Below are positions 8,018 to 17,204 of a stretch of DNA of 51,662 nt, piece after piece. The DNA comes from a bacterium (GTDB lineage: Bacteria; Bacillota; Clostridia; Oscillospirales; Oscillospiraceae). Location of the stretch: positions 1-51,662 of the forward strand of contig SFVC01000013.1 of NCBI GenBank assembly GCA_004560375.1. Reading direction: 5' to 3'. Positions within the stretch are counted from its first letter, which is position 1. Each line of letters begins with the position of its first letter. The notes under the pieces were generated by a model, which worked only from the letters and a program-made list of their open reading frames with translations, had not been told where the DNA came from and did not search any database. The position numbers and the translations under genes were made by a program.

Positions 8018-8752
8018 TTACATCTGCGCCAGGACAACGGTGACGTTATCCGGCGCGCCCTGTTCCAGCGTCATATCCACCAGCCTGCGGCACAATTCCT
8101 CCGGCTCCCGCTCCTCCAGCGAGGTCTGCAGCAGCACCGGGTCGGGCAGCACGTTGGACAGCCCGTCGCTGCACAGCAGCAGGCGGCTTCCCTGGCCGGT
8201 CTCCACCCGAAGCAGGTCAAAGGCCACCGTGGACTCCACCCCCAGCGCCCGAGTGATCAGGTTCTTCTGGGGGTGCCGGCGGGCCTCCTCCACGGTGATC
8301 TCCCCCCGATCCACCAGGAGCTGCACCAGGGAGTGATCCACCGTCACCTGCCGAATCATCCCGTTTTCTATGAGATAACATCGGCTGTCCCCCACATTTA
8401 TCACGTAGGACTCCCCCGGCAGGGCCAGAGCCGCCACCAGCGTGGTACCCATGCCCCGGTACTCCGGGTTGGTCTGGGCCAGTTCAAACACCTTACGGTT
8501 GGCCAAGGCGCAGGCCTCCGCCAGCACGTCCTCCCACCACTCCGGATCGTCCCGGGATCCCTGAGAGAACCGCTCCTCCACGGCGTTGGAAAAGCACTCC
8601 GCCGCCACGGAGCTGGCCACGCCTCCCGCCTGGGCTCCACCCATGCCGTCGCATACCACCAGCAGGGCCGCTCCATCCAAGTCCCGAAACGTGCAGCTGT
8701 CCTGGTTATCCTTTCGGTGACGGCCAACGTCCGTCACGCCGAACAGTCTCAT
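8018..8752 (-). CDS. prpC: PP2C-family serine/threonine phosphatase
   Basis: This metal-dependent (PPM/PP2C) phosphatase reverses PrkC phosphorylation. The 244-aa protein has the metal-binding motifs DNQD (15-18), CDGMGG (D35-G39), a later SDGL, and GAPDNVTVVL near the C-terminus. The length is typical of bacterial single-domain PP2C enzymes. ATG follows AAAGGAGGG. It lies directly before prkC in the same direction, the usual kinase-phosphatase pairing. Confidence 0.96.
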   Translation of the reverse strand: MRLFGVTDVGRHRKDNQDSCTFRDLDGAALLVVCDGMGGAQAGGVASSVAAECFSNAVEERFSQGSRDDPEWWEDVLAEACALANRKVFELAQTNPEYRGMGTTLVAALALPGESYVINVGDSRCYLIENGMIRQVTVDHSLVQLLVDRGEITVEEARRHPQKNLITRALGVESTVAFDLLRVETGQGSRLLLCSDGLSNVLPDPVLLQTSLEEREPEELCRRLVDMTLEQGAPDNVTVVLAQM

Positions 8753-8783
8753 AGAAGATCCCTCCTTTCCGGAATCAAGGGCC

Positions 8784-9824
8784 TCACGATGAGGTTCCGC
8801 CGTCCATGTGCCTGCGCCGGAGCTGCCCGCAGGAGGCGTCGATGTCGCTCCCCAGCTTCCGGCGCACGGTGGCGGTGACGCCGTGTCCCTCCAGCCGCTG
8901 CTGGAACTGCCGCACCCGGCGGCTGGGCTTCAGCGGCGACTCCGCCACGTCGTTCAGCGGGATCAGGTTCACGTGCCCGGGCTGGCCCCGGAGCAGCTCC
9001 GCCAGCCGATCGGCCTGGGCATCGCTGTCGTTTACCCCATCAATCATTGCGTACTCGTAAGAGATCCGCCGCCCGGTGGTCTCGAAGTAACGGCGGCAGG
9101 TCTCCATCAGCGGCCCCACGCCCACCGCCCGGTTCACCGGCATCAGCCGGCTTCGGGTTTCGTCATCCGGGGCGTGGAGGGAAACGCTTAATGTCAATTG
9201 TAACCCAAGAAGGGCCAGTTTGTCAATTTTCTTTCTCAGGCCGCAGGTGGACAGGGAGATATGCCGCATCCCGATGTTGAGTCCGTCCGGGTGATTCACC
9301 AGGGTGAGAAACCGCAGCACATGGTCAAAATTGTCCAGGGGCTCCCCGATCCCCATCAGCACAATATTGGAAATCTCCGCCCCGCTGTCCTTCTGGGTGA
9401 AGATAACCTGGTCAAGAATTTCAGCAGGTGACAAGTCCCGCACCTTGCCGCCAAGAGTGGAGGCGCAGAACACGCAGCCCATGTTGCAGCCCACTTGGCT
9501 GGACACACAGACAGTATTCCCATGCTTGTACCGCATCAAAACCGTTTCGATACAATTTCCGTCCAAAAGCCGCCAAAGGTATTTTATGGTGCCGTCCACC
9601 TGAGACACCTGTCTGCGTTCCACCCGGGGCACCGTGAGAAGGCACCGCTCCTTCAGAGCCTCCCGCAGGGCGCGGGGCAGATCGCTCATCTCGTCGAAGG
9701 ACTCTATTCCCCGGTGAAGCCAGCGGAACACCTGCTTTGCCCGAAACCCGGGCTGTCCCAGCTCTTGAAAGTAGCCAGACAGTTCCTCCAGCGTCATGGA
9801 CTTCAGATCCACCACCGGGATCAC
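8784..9824 (-). CDS. rlmN: 23S rRNA (adenine2503-C2) / tRNA (A37-C2) methyltransferase
   Basis: RlmN is a radical-SAM enzyme that methylates C2 of A2503 in 23S rRNA and A37 in some tRNAs. The 346-aa protein has the cluster motif C113-x3-C117-x2-C120. The two mechanistic cysteines are C106 (seven residues before the cluster, as in the E. coli enzyme) and C332 near the C-terminus (the methyl-carrying one). The GTG start overlaps the rsmB stop (GTGA), which implies coupling. In Bacillus the same gene sits between rsmB and prpC. Confidence 0.97.
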   Translation of the reverse strand: MIPVVDLKSMTLEELSGYFQELGQPGFRAKQVFRWLHRGIESFDEMSDLPRALREALKERCLLTVPRVERRQVSQVDGTIKYLWRLLDGNCIETVLMRYKHGNTVCVSSQVGCNMGCVFCASTLGGKVRDLSPAEILDQVIFTQKDSGAEISNIVLMGIGEPLDNFDHVLRFLTLVNHPDGLNIGMRHISLSTCGLRKKIDKLALLGLQLTLSVSLHAPDDETRSRLMPVNRAVGVGPLMETCRRYFETTGRRISYEYAMIDGVNDSDAQADRLAELLRGQPGHVNLIPLNDVAESPLKPSRRVRQFQQRLEGHGVTATVRRKLGSDIDASCGQLRRRHMDGGTSS

Positions 9825-11143
9825 CCCTTCCTGCGTAACTTGGCCACAAAAAACCCATCCGTGCCGTGGATATGAGGCCAGAAGGTGATCCGCCCCGGCT
9901 GTTCCCCCAATTCAGGCAGGGAAAATGCCTCTGGGACGAACTGCGGGTTTTCCGCCAAGAACCTGTCCACCACGTCCCCGTTTTCTCGCTGGAGCACGGT
10001 ACAGGTGGAGTAAATCAGCACCCCGCCGGGCCGGACGTACCGGGCGCAGTTGTCCAAAATGGCCTGCTGCACCCGGGGCAGCCCCTCCAGCGCCTTGGGA
10101 TCCTTGTAACGGATGTCCGGCTTCTTGCGGATGATCCCCAGTCCCGAACAGGGCACGTCGGTGATCACCCCGTCAAACCCGTCCACCCACTCTGCCTTCC
10201 GCTCCGACGCGCTCTGGAGGCAGGGGGAGATGACGGACAAGCCCAGCCGATCCCGACCTGCCTGGAGCAGCTTGATCTTGTGGGGGTGGATATCACAGGA
10301 GATAACCTCTCCCCGGTTTCCCAGCTCCAGGGCGGCGGCAAAGGACTTCCCGCCCGGGGCGGCGCAGCAGTCCAGCACCCGTTGGCCCGGCCTGAGCCCG
10401 GCAGCCGTCACCGCCAGCCGCGCCGCCGGATCCTGCACGTAAAAACGGCCTCCCCGAAATGCTGCCAGCCGCTCCAGATCGCCGGATCCGCTCAACAGCA
10501 GGCACCCGGGCATCCACGGGTGGAGGTTGACCTCCACCCCTTCGTTCCGCAGCTCCTCCGCCAGCCTGTCCGGATCAGCCCGAAGGGAATTGACTTGGGC
10601 CGCGGTGGGTGGCTGGAGGTTGTCCGCCGCCAGCAGGGCCTCCGCCCCCTCCGAACCCAGTTCGGCCATAAATTCCGCCACCAGCCATTGGGGATGGCTG
10701 TATTTGATTGACAAGGTCTCCACCCTGTCACGGCCCTCCGGCTCAGGCAGACCTTTCTGTCGGAGCATGGCCCGCAGGATGCCGTTCACCATCCCGGCGG
10801 CCCGGGGGTTGCGGCAGTACTTCTTGGTCAGCTCCACCGCCTCGTTTACCGCCGCGCTGGGCGGAATTTTGTCCAAAAACAGAAATTGATAGACCGCCGC
10901 CCGGAGCCCACACAGCACCGGGATCTCCAGCGCCTCCAGCTTTCGGCTACAGAATCGGGCCAGATGCCAGTCCAGCAGTAGCCTGTTCTGCAGCACCCCG
11001 TAGCACAGCCGGGAGGCCAAAGCTGCGTCCCGCTTGTCCAGCTCTTGCTCCCGCAATGTCTTTTTCAGATATCCATCCGACCACGCCCCCTGCCGCTCAC
11101 AGGCGGTCAGGGTAATCAGCGCGGCCTCTCTGGCAGAACCCAT
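9821..11143 (-). CDS. rsmB: 16S rRNA (cytosine967-C5)-methyltransferase
   Basis: RsmB (Sun) methylates C967 of 16S rRNA. The 440-aa protein has an N-terminal NusB-like RNA-binding domain (about 1-140), a SAM site VLDCCAAPGGKSFAAA, and the two catalytic cysteines in DVPCSGLGIIRKKPD and YSTCTVLQREN. ATG follows AGGAGG. It lies 12 bases after fmt in the def-fmt-rsmB-rlmN order common to Firmicutes. Confidence 0.96.
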   Translation of the reverse strand: MGSAREAALITLTACERQGAWSDGYLKKTLREQELDKRDAALASRLCYGVLQNRLLLDWHLARFCSRKLEALEIPVLCGLRAAVYQFLFLDKIPPSAAVNEAVELTKKYCRNPRAAGMVNGILRAMLRQKGLPEPEGRDRVETLSIKYSHPQWLVAEFMAELGSEGAEALLAADNLQPPTAAQVNSLRADPDRLAEELRNEGVEVNLHPWMPGCLLLSGSGDLERLAAFRGGRFYVQDPAARLAVTAAGLRPGQRVLDCCAAPGGKSFAAALELGNRGEVISCDIHPHKIKLLQAGRDRLGLSVISPCLQSASERKAEWVDGFDGVITDVPCSGLGIIRKKPDIRYKDPKALEGLPRVQQAILDNCARYVRPGGVLIYSTCTVLQRENGDVVDRFLAENPQFVPEAFSLPELGEQPGRITFWPHIHGTDGFFVAKLRRKG

Positions 11144-11155
11144 CGGGGCTTCCTC

Positions 11156-12088
11156 CTAACCTGTCAAAACTGTACCCGTCCGGATGGGATGGCCCATCAG
11201 GAAGGCGGACGCGGCCATGGCCTTCCTTCCGTCCGGCTGGAGTTCCAGAATCTCCAGCGCTCCGCTGCCACAGGCCACCCGTAGGCCCCGTTTGTCCGCC
11301 TGGATCACCGTCCCTGGCGCCTGCCCCCCGGTGTCCTCTGCCAGGGCGGTACGCAGGATCTTGCACCGCACCCCGTCCACCGCAGCCACAGCCGCCGGCC
11401 AGGGATACAGCCCCCGCACCTGATCGTGGAGTTGCCGAGCCGTCCTGCTCCAGTCCATGTGGGACAGTTCCCGGGACAGCATGGGGGCGTGGCTGGCCAA
11501 GCCCCCGTCTTGGGGCACGGCCTTCACCGCCCCCGTTTCCATGCCCGCCACCGTCTCCACCAGCAGCTCCGCCCCCATCAGGGCCAGCCGGTCAAAGAGC
11601 TGGGCGGCGTTCTCGTCGATCTGGATGGGGGTGGCCCGCTGGGCCAGGATGTCCCCGGTATCCATCCCCTCCGCCATCACCATGATGGTGACGCCCGTCT
11701 CGTCCTCCCCGTTGAGGATGGCCCAGTTGATGGGAGCCGCCCCCCGGTACTTGGGCAGCAAGGACGAGTGGACGTTAACGCACCCCAGCCGGGGTAGCTT
11801 CAAGATGTCCACCGGCAGGATCTTCCCGTAGGCCGCCACCGCGATGAGCTCCGGCTCCAGCCCCTTCAGGATGCCCAGCGCCTCCCCGTCCCGCAGCTTG
11901 GCGGGCTGAAAGACCGGCAAGCCGACCGACAAGGCATATTCCTTCACGGGCGGTGCCTGGAGCTTCATACCCCGGTTTTTCGGCTTGTCCGGCTGGGTGA
12001 ACACCCCGCAGATCTCATGCCCCGCCTCCACCAGCGCCTTTAGCGAGGGCACCGCAAAATCCGGGGTGCCCATAAACACAATTCTCAT
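11156..12088 (-). CDS. fmt: Methionyl-tRNA formyltransferase
   Basis: Fmt adds a formyl group from 10-formyl-tetrahydrofolate to initiator Met-tRNA. The 310-aa protein starts MRIVFMGTPDFAV and contains the family signature HSSLLPKYRGAAPINWAI, with the Asn/His/Asp active-site region around it. The C-terminal OB-like domain begins near residue 205. Its ATG overlaps the def stop (ATGA), linking addition and removal of the formyl group. Confidence 0.97.
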   Translation of the reverse strand: MRIVFMGTPDFAVPSLKALVEAGHEICGVFTQPDKPKNRGMKLQAPPVKEYALSVGLPVFQPAKLRDGEALGILKGLEPELIAVAAYGKILPVDILKLPRLGCVNVHSSLLPKYRGAAPINWAILNGEDETGVTIMVMAEGMDTGDILAQRATPIQIDENAAQLFDRLALMGAELLVETVAGMETGAVKAVPQDGGLASHAPMLSRELSHMDWSRTARQLHDQVRGLYPWPAAVAAVDGVRCKILRTALAEDTGGQAPGTVIQADKRGLRVACGSGALEILELQPDGRKAMAASAFLMGHPIRTGTVLTG

Positions 12089-12615
12089 TTTTTCTTTCCC
12101 CTTTTCCGGTGGGGTTCCCGGGCTTCGGTCTGCTCCGACTCCATGGCGTCCAGCTCCTCCATGCTGTAGAGCTGCCCATCGGTGTGTTCCACAAACAGGT
12201 GGCCCTCCAGGTGCTCCAGTTCGTGGCAGAAGCAGCGGGCCACGATCTCCTCCCCAGACACCTCAAAGAAATTCCCGTCCCGATCCTGGGCCCGAACGGT
12301 CACTGAGCTGGGTCTGGTCACCCAGCCGTACTGGTTGGGCACGCTAAGGCAGCCCTCCCAGCCCTCCTGCTCCCCTTCCGCACGGATGATCTCCGGATTT
12401 ACCAGCTCAATCATCTGCTCCTGAGCGTCCATCACAATCACAGCCCTGCGGAGGATGCCGATCTGAGGCGCGGCCAGCCCCACGCCCCCGGCGTTTTCCA
12501 GCGTCTCCTTCAGATCGTCCAGCAGCCAGTGGAGCTTCCGGTCAAATTTCTCCACCGGCCGGCACACCTTCTCCAGGGACGGATCCCCCTTGGTCAATAT
12601 TTTTCGCAAAGCCAT
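12085..12615 (-). CDS. def: Peptide deformylase
   Basis: Def removes the N-formyl group from new proteins using Fe2+/Zn2+. The 176-aa protein has GGVGLAAPQIG (43-53), EGCLS with metal ligand C89, and HELEH (131-135) with the two metal-binding histidines and the catalytic Glu. The usual form is HExDH; here Asp is replaced by Glu, which should not affect the metal site. I chose ATG at 12615 because AGGAGG precedes it; the frame also opens 19 codons further up inside priA. It starts 16 bases after priA. The C-terminal tail is highly charged and probably disordered. Confidence 0.95.
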   Translation of the reverse strand: MALRKILTKGDPSLEKVCRPVEKFDRKLHWLLDDLKETLENAGGVGLAAPQIGILRRAVIVMDAQEQMIELVNPEIIRAEGEQEGWEGCLSVPNQYGWVTRPSSVTVRAQDRDGNFFEVSGEEIVARCFCHELEHLEGHLFVEHTDGQLYSMEELDAMESEQTEAREPHRKRGKKK

Positions 12616-12631
12616 CGCAAATTCCTCCTCT

Positions 12632-15097
12632 TTATTCCATGGGATCCAGATCCGCGTACAGAGCCACCCCACGGTTCTGCCTGTCCGACTGGGCCCGCCG
12701 GAGCAGATGGGCCACCAGCTGCCGCATGGCCCTGGTATTTTTTGTGTTCAGCACCAGCCGGTAGCGGTAGCGGTCGTTCACCTTGGCCACCGGCGCCGGA
12801 GCCGGCCCCAGCAGGCGGTACGCCGTCCCCCGATAGGGCGCCTTGCCCATGGCCGCGCTCAGGCTGTCCCGCAGCCGCAGGCAGACCCGGAGCACCGCCG
12901 TCTCCTCCAGCCCGGAGGCACACAGCAGGAACAGATCACTGCAGGGCGGCAGCTCCCGCACCTCCCGTATGCGGATCTCCTGGCGGTAAAAGGAGTCGTA
13001 GTCCTGCTGGGCCGCGAAGCGGATCACGTCGTTGTCCGGGGTGAAGGTCTGGATCACCGCCTGCCCCTCCTTTTCACCACGCCCCGCCCGGCCCGCCACC
13101 TGGGTGAGCAGGGAGAAGGTGCGCTCCGCGGCGTGGACGTCTCCGGTATACAGGCTCTGATCCGCCGACACCGCCCCCACCAGGGTGACGTTCTCAAAGT
13201 CCAGCCCCTTGGCCACCATCTGGGTGCCCAGCAGAATGGGGATCCGCTGCCGCCGGAACTTTTCCAGCAGGGCCTCGTGGCTGTGGGTGACGGACACGGT
13301 GTCCGCGTCCATCCGCAGCACCCCCACGCCGGGGAACAGGCTTTGCAGCTCCTCCTCCACCTTCTGCGTCCCCGCCCCGACGAAGCGGAGCAGGCCGCCG
13401 CAGACGGGACAACGGTCGGGCAGAGGCTGGGAGTGGCCGCAGTAATGGCACATCAGCCGCCGGTTGGCGGAGTGGTAGGTCAGATGGACGGAGCACCGGG
13501 GGCAGGTGGGGATCTCGCCGCACTCGCCGCACACCGCCATCCGGCTGGCCCCCCGGCGGTTGAGAAACAGGATGGCCTGCTCCCCCCGATCCACCGTCTC
13601 CTCCAGCCTTTGGGCCAGCACCGTACTGATGGAGCCGCCGTTTCCCCGGCGCAGCTCCTCCTTCATGTCCACAATGGTTACCTTGGGCAGGGCCCGCTCA
13701 TTGAACCTGCGGCTGAGGGTGAGCAGGTTATACTCCCCCTGCCGGGCCCGGTACATGGTTTCCACCGACGGGGTGGCCGAGCCCAGCACCAGCAGCGCCC
13801 CCGCCCTGTGGCAGCGGTAGCGCGCCACCTCCCGGGCATGATACCTGGGGTTCTGCTCCGACTTGTAGGAGGGCTCCTGCTCCTCGTCCAAAATAATGGC
13901 CCCCAGATTGGGCAGCGGGGCAAACACCGCGGAGCGGGTGCCTACCACCACCCGGGCCTCCCCCCGCCGCACCCGTTTCCACTCATCGCACCGCTCTCCG
14001 GCGGACAGAGAGCTGTGAAGGATTGCAACTTCACAGCCGAAGTGGGACACAAAGATCCGCATCAGCTGCGGGGTTAGGGAGATCTCCGGCACCATCACCA
14101 GCGCCGTCCGCCCCCGCTCCAGCAGAGCGTGAATCAGCTTCAGGTAGATCTGGGTCTTGCCGCTGCCGGTGACACCGTACAGCAGGGCGGCGCCTCCGCC
14201 CCCCTCCGCCTGGGCCAGCAGCTCCTCATAGGCCGCCTGCTGTTCCCCGTTCAGCTCCACCGGGGCTGCCTCCTCCCGGGCGGGCAGCTCCGGGCGGCGG
14301 TAGATCTCCCGTTTGGACAGGGTGAGCACCCCCTGGCGCTCCAGCGCCTTCAGGGTGGACATGGACGCGCCGGTGAAATAGCACAGCTCCTTGGCGGAGG
14401 TCTCCCCCACCGCGCACAAGGCCTCCCCCGCCGCGTACTGGAGGGGCGCCCGCTTCCGTTTCGGGGCCAGCAGGGCCAGCGCGTCCCCGGGATCCATGGC
14501 CAGGGTGGCCACCTGCTCCGTCTTGTCCTTCACGCCCCGGGCGGCGCCCGCCTCCTGAACGATGATGCCCTGCCGTTCCAGCGCCCGCAGGGCGGGGCCC
14601 GGGTTGGCCGTCCCAAAGGCCAGCCGGATTTTCCCCAGCTCCGCCCAGCCATTGTTGGAGAACAGCAGGCCCACCAGCTTTTGGGCGGCCTCATCCTCCC
14701 CCGCTCCATCGTAAGCCGCCGCTCGATCCACCCCGGGGGCAATCCGCCAGCAGTCCTTCAGGGAGAACCACAGCCCTGCCGGAAGCATCACCCGCATGGC
14801 GTCGTACACCGTGCAGAAATAGTGCTCCCGCATCCAAAGGGCCAGCTGCACCGCCTCCGGATCCAGCACCGGCTCCTCGTCCAGCAGGGCCAGCACATAT
14901 TTCAGCTTGGCCGTGTCCTCCCGCTCCCCCAGGGCCAGCACAATGCCGTCGCTCACCCGGTTTCCCGCGCCGAAGGGCACCGCCGCCCGCATCCCCGGCC
15001 GCAAGTCGTCCGCCAGCTTGGGCGGGATCAGATAGTCGTAGGGCTTGTCAATGGCGTAGGTCGCCGCCGACACTGCGATTTTTGCGATTCTGGCCAC
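12632..15097 (-). CDS. priA: Primosomal replication-restart helicase PriA
   Basis: PriA reloads the replicative helicase at stalled forks. The 821-aa protein has an N-terminal DNA-binding domain, a helicase Walker A GVTGSGKT near residue 310, and a double zinc site with four CxxC pairs (CGEC, CPRC, CHYC, CPVC) in the second half. The box normally written DEEH reads DEEQ (in LDEEQEPSYK), which is a visible change in motif II. The coaBC gene that lies before priA in B. subtilis is absent; a hairpin stands between rpoZ and priA instead. ATG at 15097. Confidence 0.96.
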   Translation of the reverse strand: MARIAKIAVSAATYAIDKPYDYLIPPKLADDLRPGMRAAVPFGAGNRVSDGIVLALGEREDTAKLKYVLALLDEEPVLDPEAVQLALWMREHYFCTVYDAMRVMLPAGLWFSLKDCWRIAPGVDRAAAYDGAGEDEAAQKLVGLLFSNNGWAELGKIRLAFGTANPGPALRALERQGIIVQEAGAARGVKDKTEQVATLAMDPGDALALLAPKRKRAPLQYAAGEALCAVGETSAKELCYFTGASMSTLKALERQGVLTLSKREIYRRPELPAREEAAPVELNGEQQAAYEELLAQAEGGGGAALLYGVTGSGKTQIYLKLIHALLERGRTALVMVPEISLTPQLMRIFVSHFGCEVAILHSSLSAGERCDEWKRVRRGEARVVVGTRSAVFAPLPNLGAIILDEEQEPSYKSEQNPRYHAREVARYRCHRAGALLVLGSATPSVETMYRARQGEYNLLTLSRRFNERALPKVTIVDMKEELRRGNGGSISTVLAQRLEETVDRGEQAILFLNRRGASRMAVCGECGEIPTCPRCSVHLTYHSANRRLMCHYCGHSQPLPDRCPVCGGLLRFVGAGTQKVEEELQSLFPGVGVLRMDADTVSVTHSHEALLEKFRRQRIPILLGTQMVAKGLDFENVTLVGAVSADQSLYTGDVHAAERTFSLLTQVAGRAGRGEKEGQAVIQTFTPDNDVIRFAAQQDYDSFYRQEIRIREVRELPPCSDLFLLCASGLEETAVLRVCLRLRDSLSAAMGKAPYRGTAYRLLGPAPAPVAKVNDRYRYRLVLNTKNTRAMRQLVAHLLRRAQSDRQNRGVALYADLDPME

Positions 15098-15128
15098 GGC
15101 CTCACCTCATCCCTCTCCACAGTCCAAA

Positions 15129-15153
15129 GGGCAAGCAGGCATCCTGCTTGCCC
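15129..15153 (-). other. Perfect hairpin between rpoZ and priA
   Basis: GGGCAAGCAGG (15129-15139) and CCTGCTTGCCC (15143-15153) form an 11-bp perfect stem with a 3-nt loop, 8 bases after the rpoZ stop. The minus strand continues CCCTTTGG, too few Us for an efficient terminator. It may attenuate transcription or protect the upstream RNA. Confidence 0.5.
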
Positions 15154-15160
15154 AGAATTG

Positions 15161-15394
15161 TTACGTTTCCGCTTGATCCTGATCTTGAGCTTGCTCCTGC
15201 TCCACATCCTCCACCCGGAGCGTGCCGTTGGCCACCTCGTGGATGGCCAGGGAGACGGCCTTCTCCTCCAGAGGCTCGCCGGAGTTCTCCGCCTCGCTGG
15301 ACAGCTTTCTGGCCCGGTTGGCCACCATATTCACCAGCATATAGCGGCTGGGCACCTGATTGAGCAAATCCTTGATCGCGGGATAAAGTAACAT
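15161..15394 (-). CDS. rpoZ: RNA polymerase omega subunit
   Basis: Omega helps assemble RNA polymerase by binding the beta-prime subunit. The protein is 77 aa, starting MLLYPAIKDLL, with the conserved SRYMLVNMVANRARKL segment and an acidic tail. The frame opens six codons earlier, but ATG at 15394 has TAGGAGGA at the right distance. The gmk-rpoZ order is conserved in Firmicutes. Confidence 0.95.
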   Translation of the reverse strand: MLLYPAIKDLLNQVPSRYMLVNMVANRARKLSSEAENSGEPLEEKAVSLAIHEVANGTLRVEDVEQEQAQDQDQAET

Positions 15395-15430
15395 AACACA
15401 TCCTCCTAACAATTGATATGACCGGCCGGC

Positions 15431-16045
15431 TTATGCCGTCCCCACAATGCCCTGGGTCAAGTGGAGCCGCTTGGGGGTGCGGCACCGCTCCGCCTCCAGA
15501 ATGGACAAGATCTCCCCCGCGGCGGTCACCACCGCGTCGTTCACCACCAGATAGTCGTAATGGACGCTCTCCCGGCACTCCTCCCGGGCCTTTTCCAGAC
15601 GGCGCTGGATGGTTTCCTCCGGGTCGGTGTTCCGGCGGTGGAGCCGGCGGGACAGCTCCTCGATGGACGGCGGTATGAGGAAGATCAGCACCGCCTCCGG
15701 GCACCGCTCCTTCACCTTGGCCGCCCCCTGCACCTCAATGTCCAGCAGTACGTCCACCCCCTGATCCAGCTTATCCCGGATCACCTTCAGGGACGTGCCA
15801 TAGTAATTGCCCACGTACTCGGCGTATTCCAGTAGTTCGTGGTTGGCGATCATCCGCTCAAACTCCTCCCGGGAGACGAAGTTGTAGTTTACCCCGTCCG
15901 CCTCGCCCGTCCTGGGCTGCCGGGTGGTGAAGGACACGGAAAAGTGGATGTCCCGCCGGGCGCTCAGCAGCTCGGCGATAACGGTGCTCTTTCCCGCCCC
16001 GGATGGTCCGGACAAGACGATCAACTCTCCCCTTCTCTCGCTCAT
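15431..16045 (-). CDS. gmk: Guanylate kinase
   Basis: Gmk converts GMP and ATP to GDP and ADP. The 204-aa protein has the P-loop GPSGAGKST at 13-21, the GMP-binding TTRQPRTGE and the lid with RRLHRR. Its ATG overlaps the remA stop (ATGA). Confidence 0.97.
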   Translation of the reverse strand: MSERRGELIVLSGPSGAGKSTVIAELLSARRDIHFSVSFTTRQPRTGEADGVNYNFVSREEFERMIANHELLEYAEYVGNYYGTSLKVIRDKLDQGVDVLLDIEVQGAAKVKERCPEAVLIFLIPPSIEELSRRLHRRNTDPEETIQRRLEKAREECRESVHYDYLVVNDAVVTAAGEILSILEAERCRTPKRLHLTQGIVGTA

Positions 16046-16314
16046 GCTTCCTCCTCCTCTTTCTCCTGCTCCTGCTCCGCTTCGTCCCCAAACCGGGCGG
16101 AGATCTGCCCCGTGGGCAGGGACGACCAGATCACGTGGCCGCTGTCCATCACCAGCACCGCTTGGGTTCTGCGGCCGAAGCTGGCGTCGATGAGCATACC
16201 CCGCTCCCGGGCCTCCTGCCCCAGCCGCTTCACCGGGGCGGAGTCCGGGCTGACAATGGCCACCACCCGCTGGGCGGACACCATATTCCCAAATCCGATA
16301 TTGACCAGCTTCAT
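16042..16314 (-). CDS. remA: RemA-like DNA-binding regulator (DUF370)
   Basis: RemA/YlzA-type proteins (DUF370) are small DNA-binding regulators, of biofilm matrix genes in B. subtilis. The 90-aa protein starts MKLVNIGFGNMV and contains the family core VSPDSAPVKRL and GRRTQAVLVMDSGH. The acidic Gln/Glu tail is longer than in Bacillus. ATG at 16314 is chosen because it matches the family N-terminus; a longer frame upstream runs into yicC. The yicC-remA-gmk-rpoZ order is conserved. What it regulates in this organism is unknown. Confidence 0.9.
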   Translation of the reverse strand: MKLVNIGFGNMVSAQRVVAIVSPDSAPVKRLGQEARERGMLIDASFGRRTQAVLVMDSGHVIWSSLPTGQISARFGDEAEQEQEKEEEEA

Positions 16315-16318
16315 GGCG

Positions 16319-17200
16319 TCACTCCAGGTTCTGAACCTGCTCCCGGATCTTTTCAATCTCCGCCTTCATGTCCACCACCCGGCGGGTGATCTCCAGATCG
16401 TTGCATTTGGAGCCGATGGTATTGGTTTCCCGGTTGAACTCCTGGATCAGGAAGTCCAGCTTCCGTCCCACGGCTCCTCCGGCGGACAGCAGCTCCCGGA
16501 GCTGGCCCAGATGGCTGTGGAGCCGAACCGTCTCCTCGTCCACCGCCACCTTGTCCGCGAAGATGGCCGCCTCGGTGAGCAGCCGCCCCTCGTCGATCTG
16601 GGTGTTCTGGAGCACCTCCCGCATCTTGCTCTCCAGCCGGGCCCGGTAGTCCGCCACCGTCTGAGGGGAACGGGCCTCCACCTCGCCCAGCAGGCGCTCC
16701 ACCGTGTCCGCCCGGCCCAGGATATCGGCGGACAGCCGCTCGCCCTCCACCGCCCGCATGGCGTTGAAGTCCTCAATGGCCAGATCCAGCACCTCCAGCA
16801 GGCGCTCCTTCATCAGATCCAGATCCTCCGCCTGCTTTTCCACCGTCAGCACATCGGGGAACCGGGCCAGCTCGGTGGCGCGGAAGTCCTTCTTCACCCG
16901 GCCGCCGCCCAACTCGTGGAGCCGCTTCAGCGCGTCCAGATATCCCCGGGCCAGCTCCTCGTTGACGGTGACAACCATCTCGTCCCCGTGATCGTGGTTC
17001 AGGGTGACAAACACATCCACTTTACCCCGTCCCACCGCGGCCTGCACCCGGGTTTTGATGGCGTCCTCCGCGAAGATGTAGGCCCTGGGCAGCTTCACCG
17101 TGCAGTCCAGATACCGGTTGTTCACTGCCCGCAGCTCCACCGTGACCTGGAGCCCCTCAAAGGAGCGATCCCCCCGGCCGTAACCGGTCATGCTTCTCAC
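16319..17200 (-). CDS. yicC: YicC/YloC-family endoribonuclease
   Basis: Members of the YicC family are endoribonucleases acting on small RNAs and mRNAs. The protein is about 293 aa and starts (GTG at 17200) as MRSMTGYGRG, matching the family N-terminus; the frame opens further upstream but without support. The core VTVELRAVNNRYLD and the C-terminal KCNDLEITRRVVDMKAEIEK (DUF1732 part, family catalytic region) are present. It starts 4 bases after the membrane-protein stop and ends 4 bases before remA. Confidence 0.93.
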   Translation of the reverse strand: MRSMTGYGRGDRSFEGLQVTVELRAVNNRYLDCTVKLPRAYIFAEDAIKTRVQAAVGRGKVDVFVTLNHDHGDEMVVTVNEELARGYLDALKRLHELGGGRVKKDFRATELARFPDVLTVEKQAEDLDLMKERLLEVLDLAIEDFNAMRAVEGERLSADILGRADTVERLLGEVEARSPQTVADYRARLESKMREVLQNTQIDEGRLLTEAAIFADKVAVDEETVRLHSHLGQLRELLSAGGAVGRKLDFLIQEFNRETNTIGSKCNDLEITRRVVDMKAEIEKIREQVQNLE

Positions 17201-17204
17201 CAAT

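Noticed and set aside
7088..8878. 596-aa plus-strand frame opposite prkC and prpC
   Set aside because: Same kind of shadow; low-complexity His/Gly/Leu composition and no start signal.
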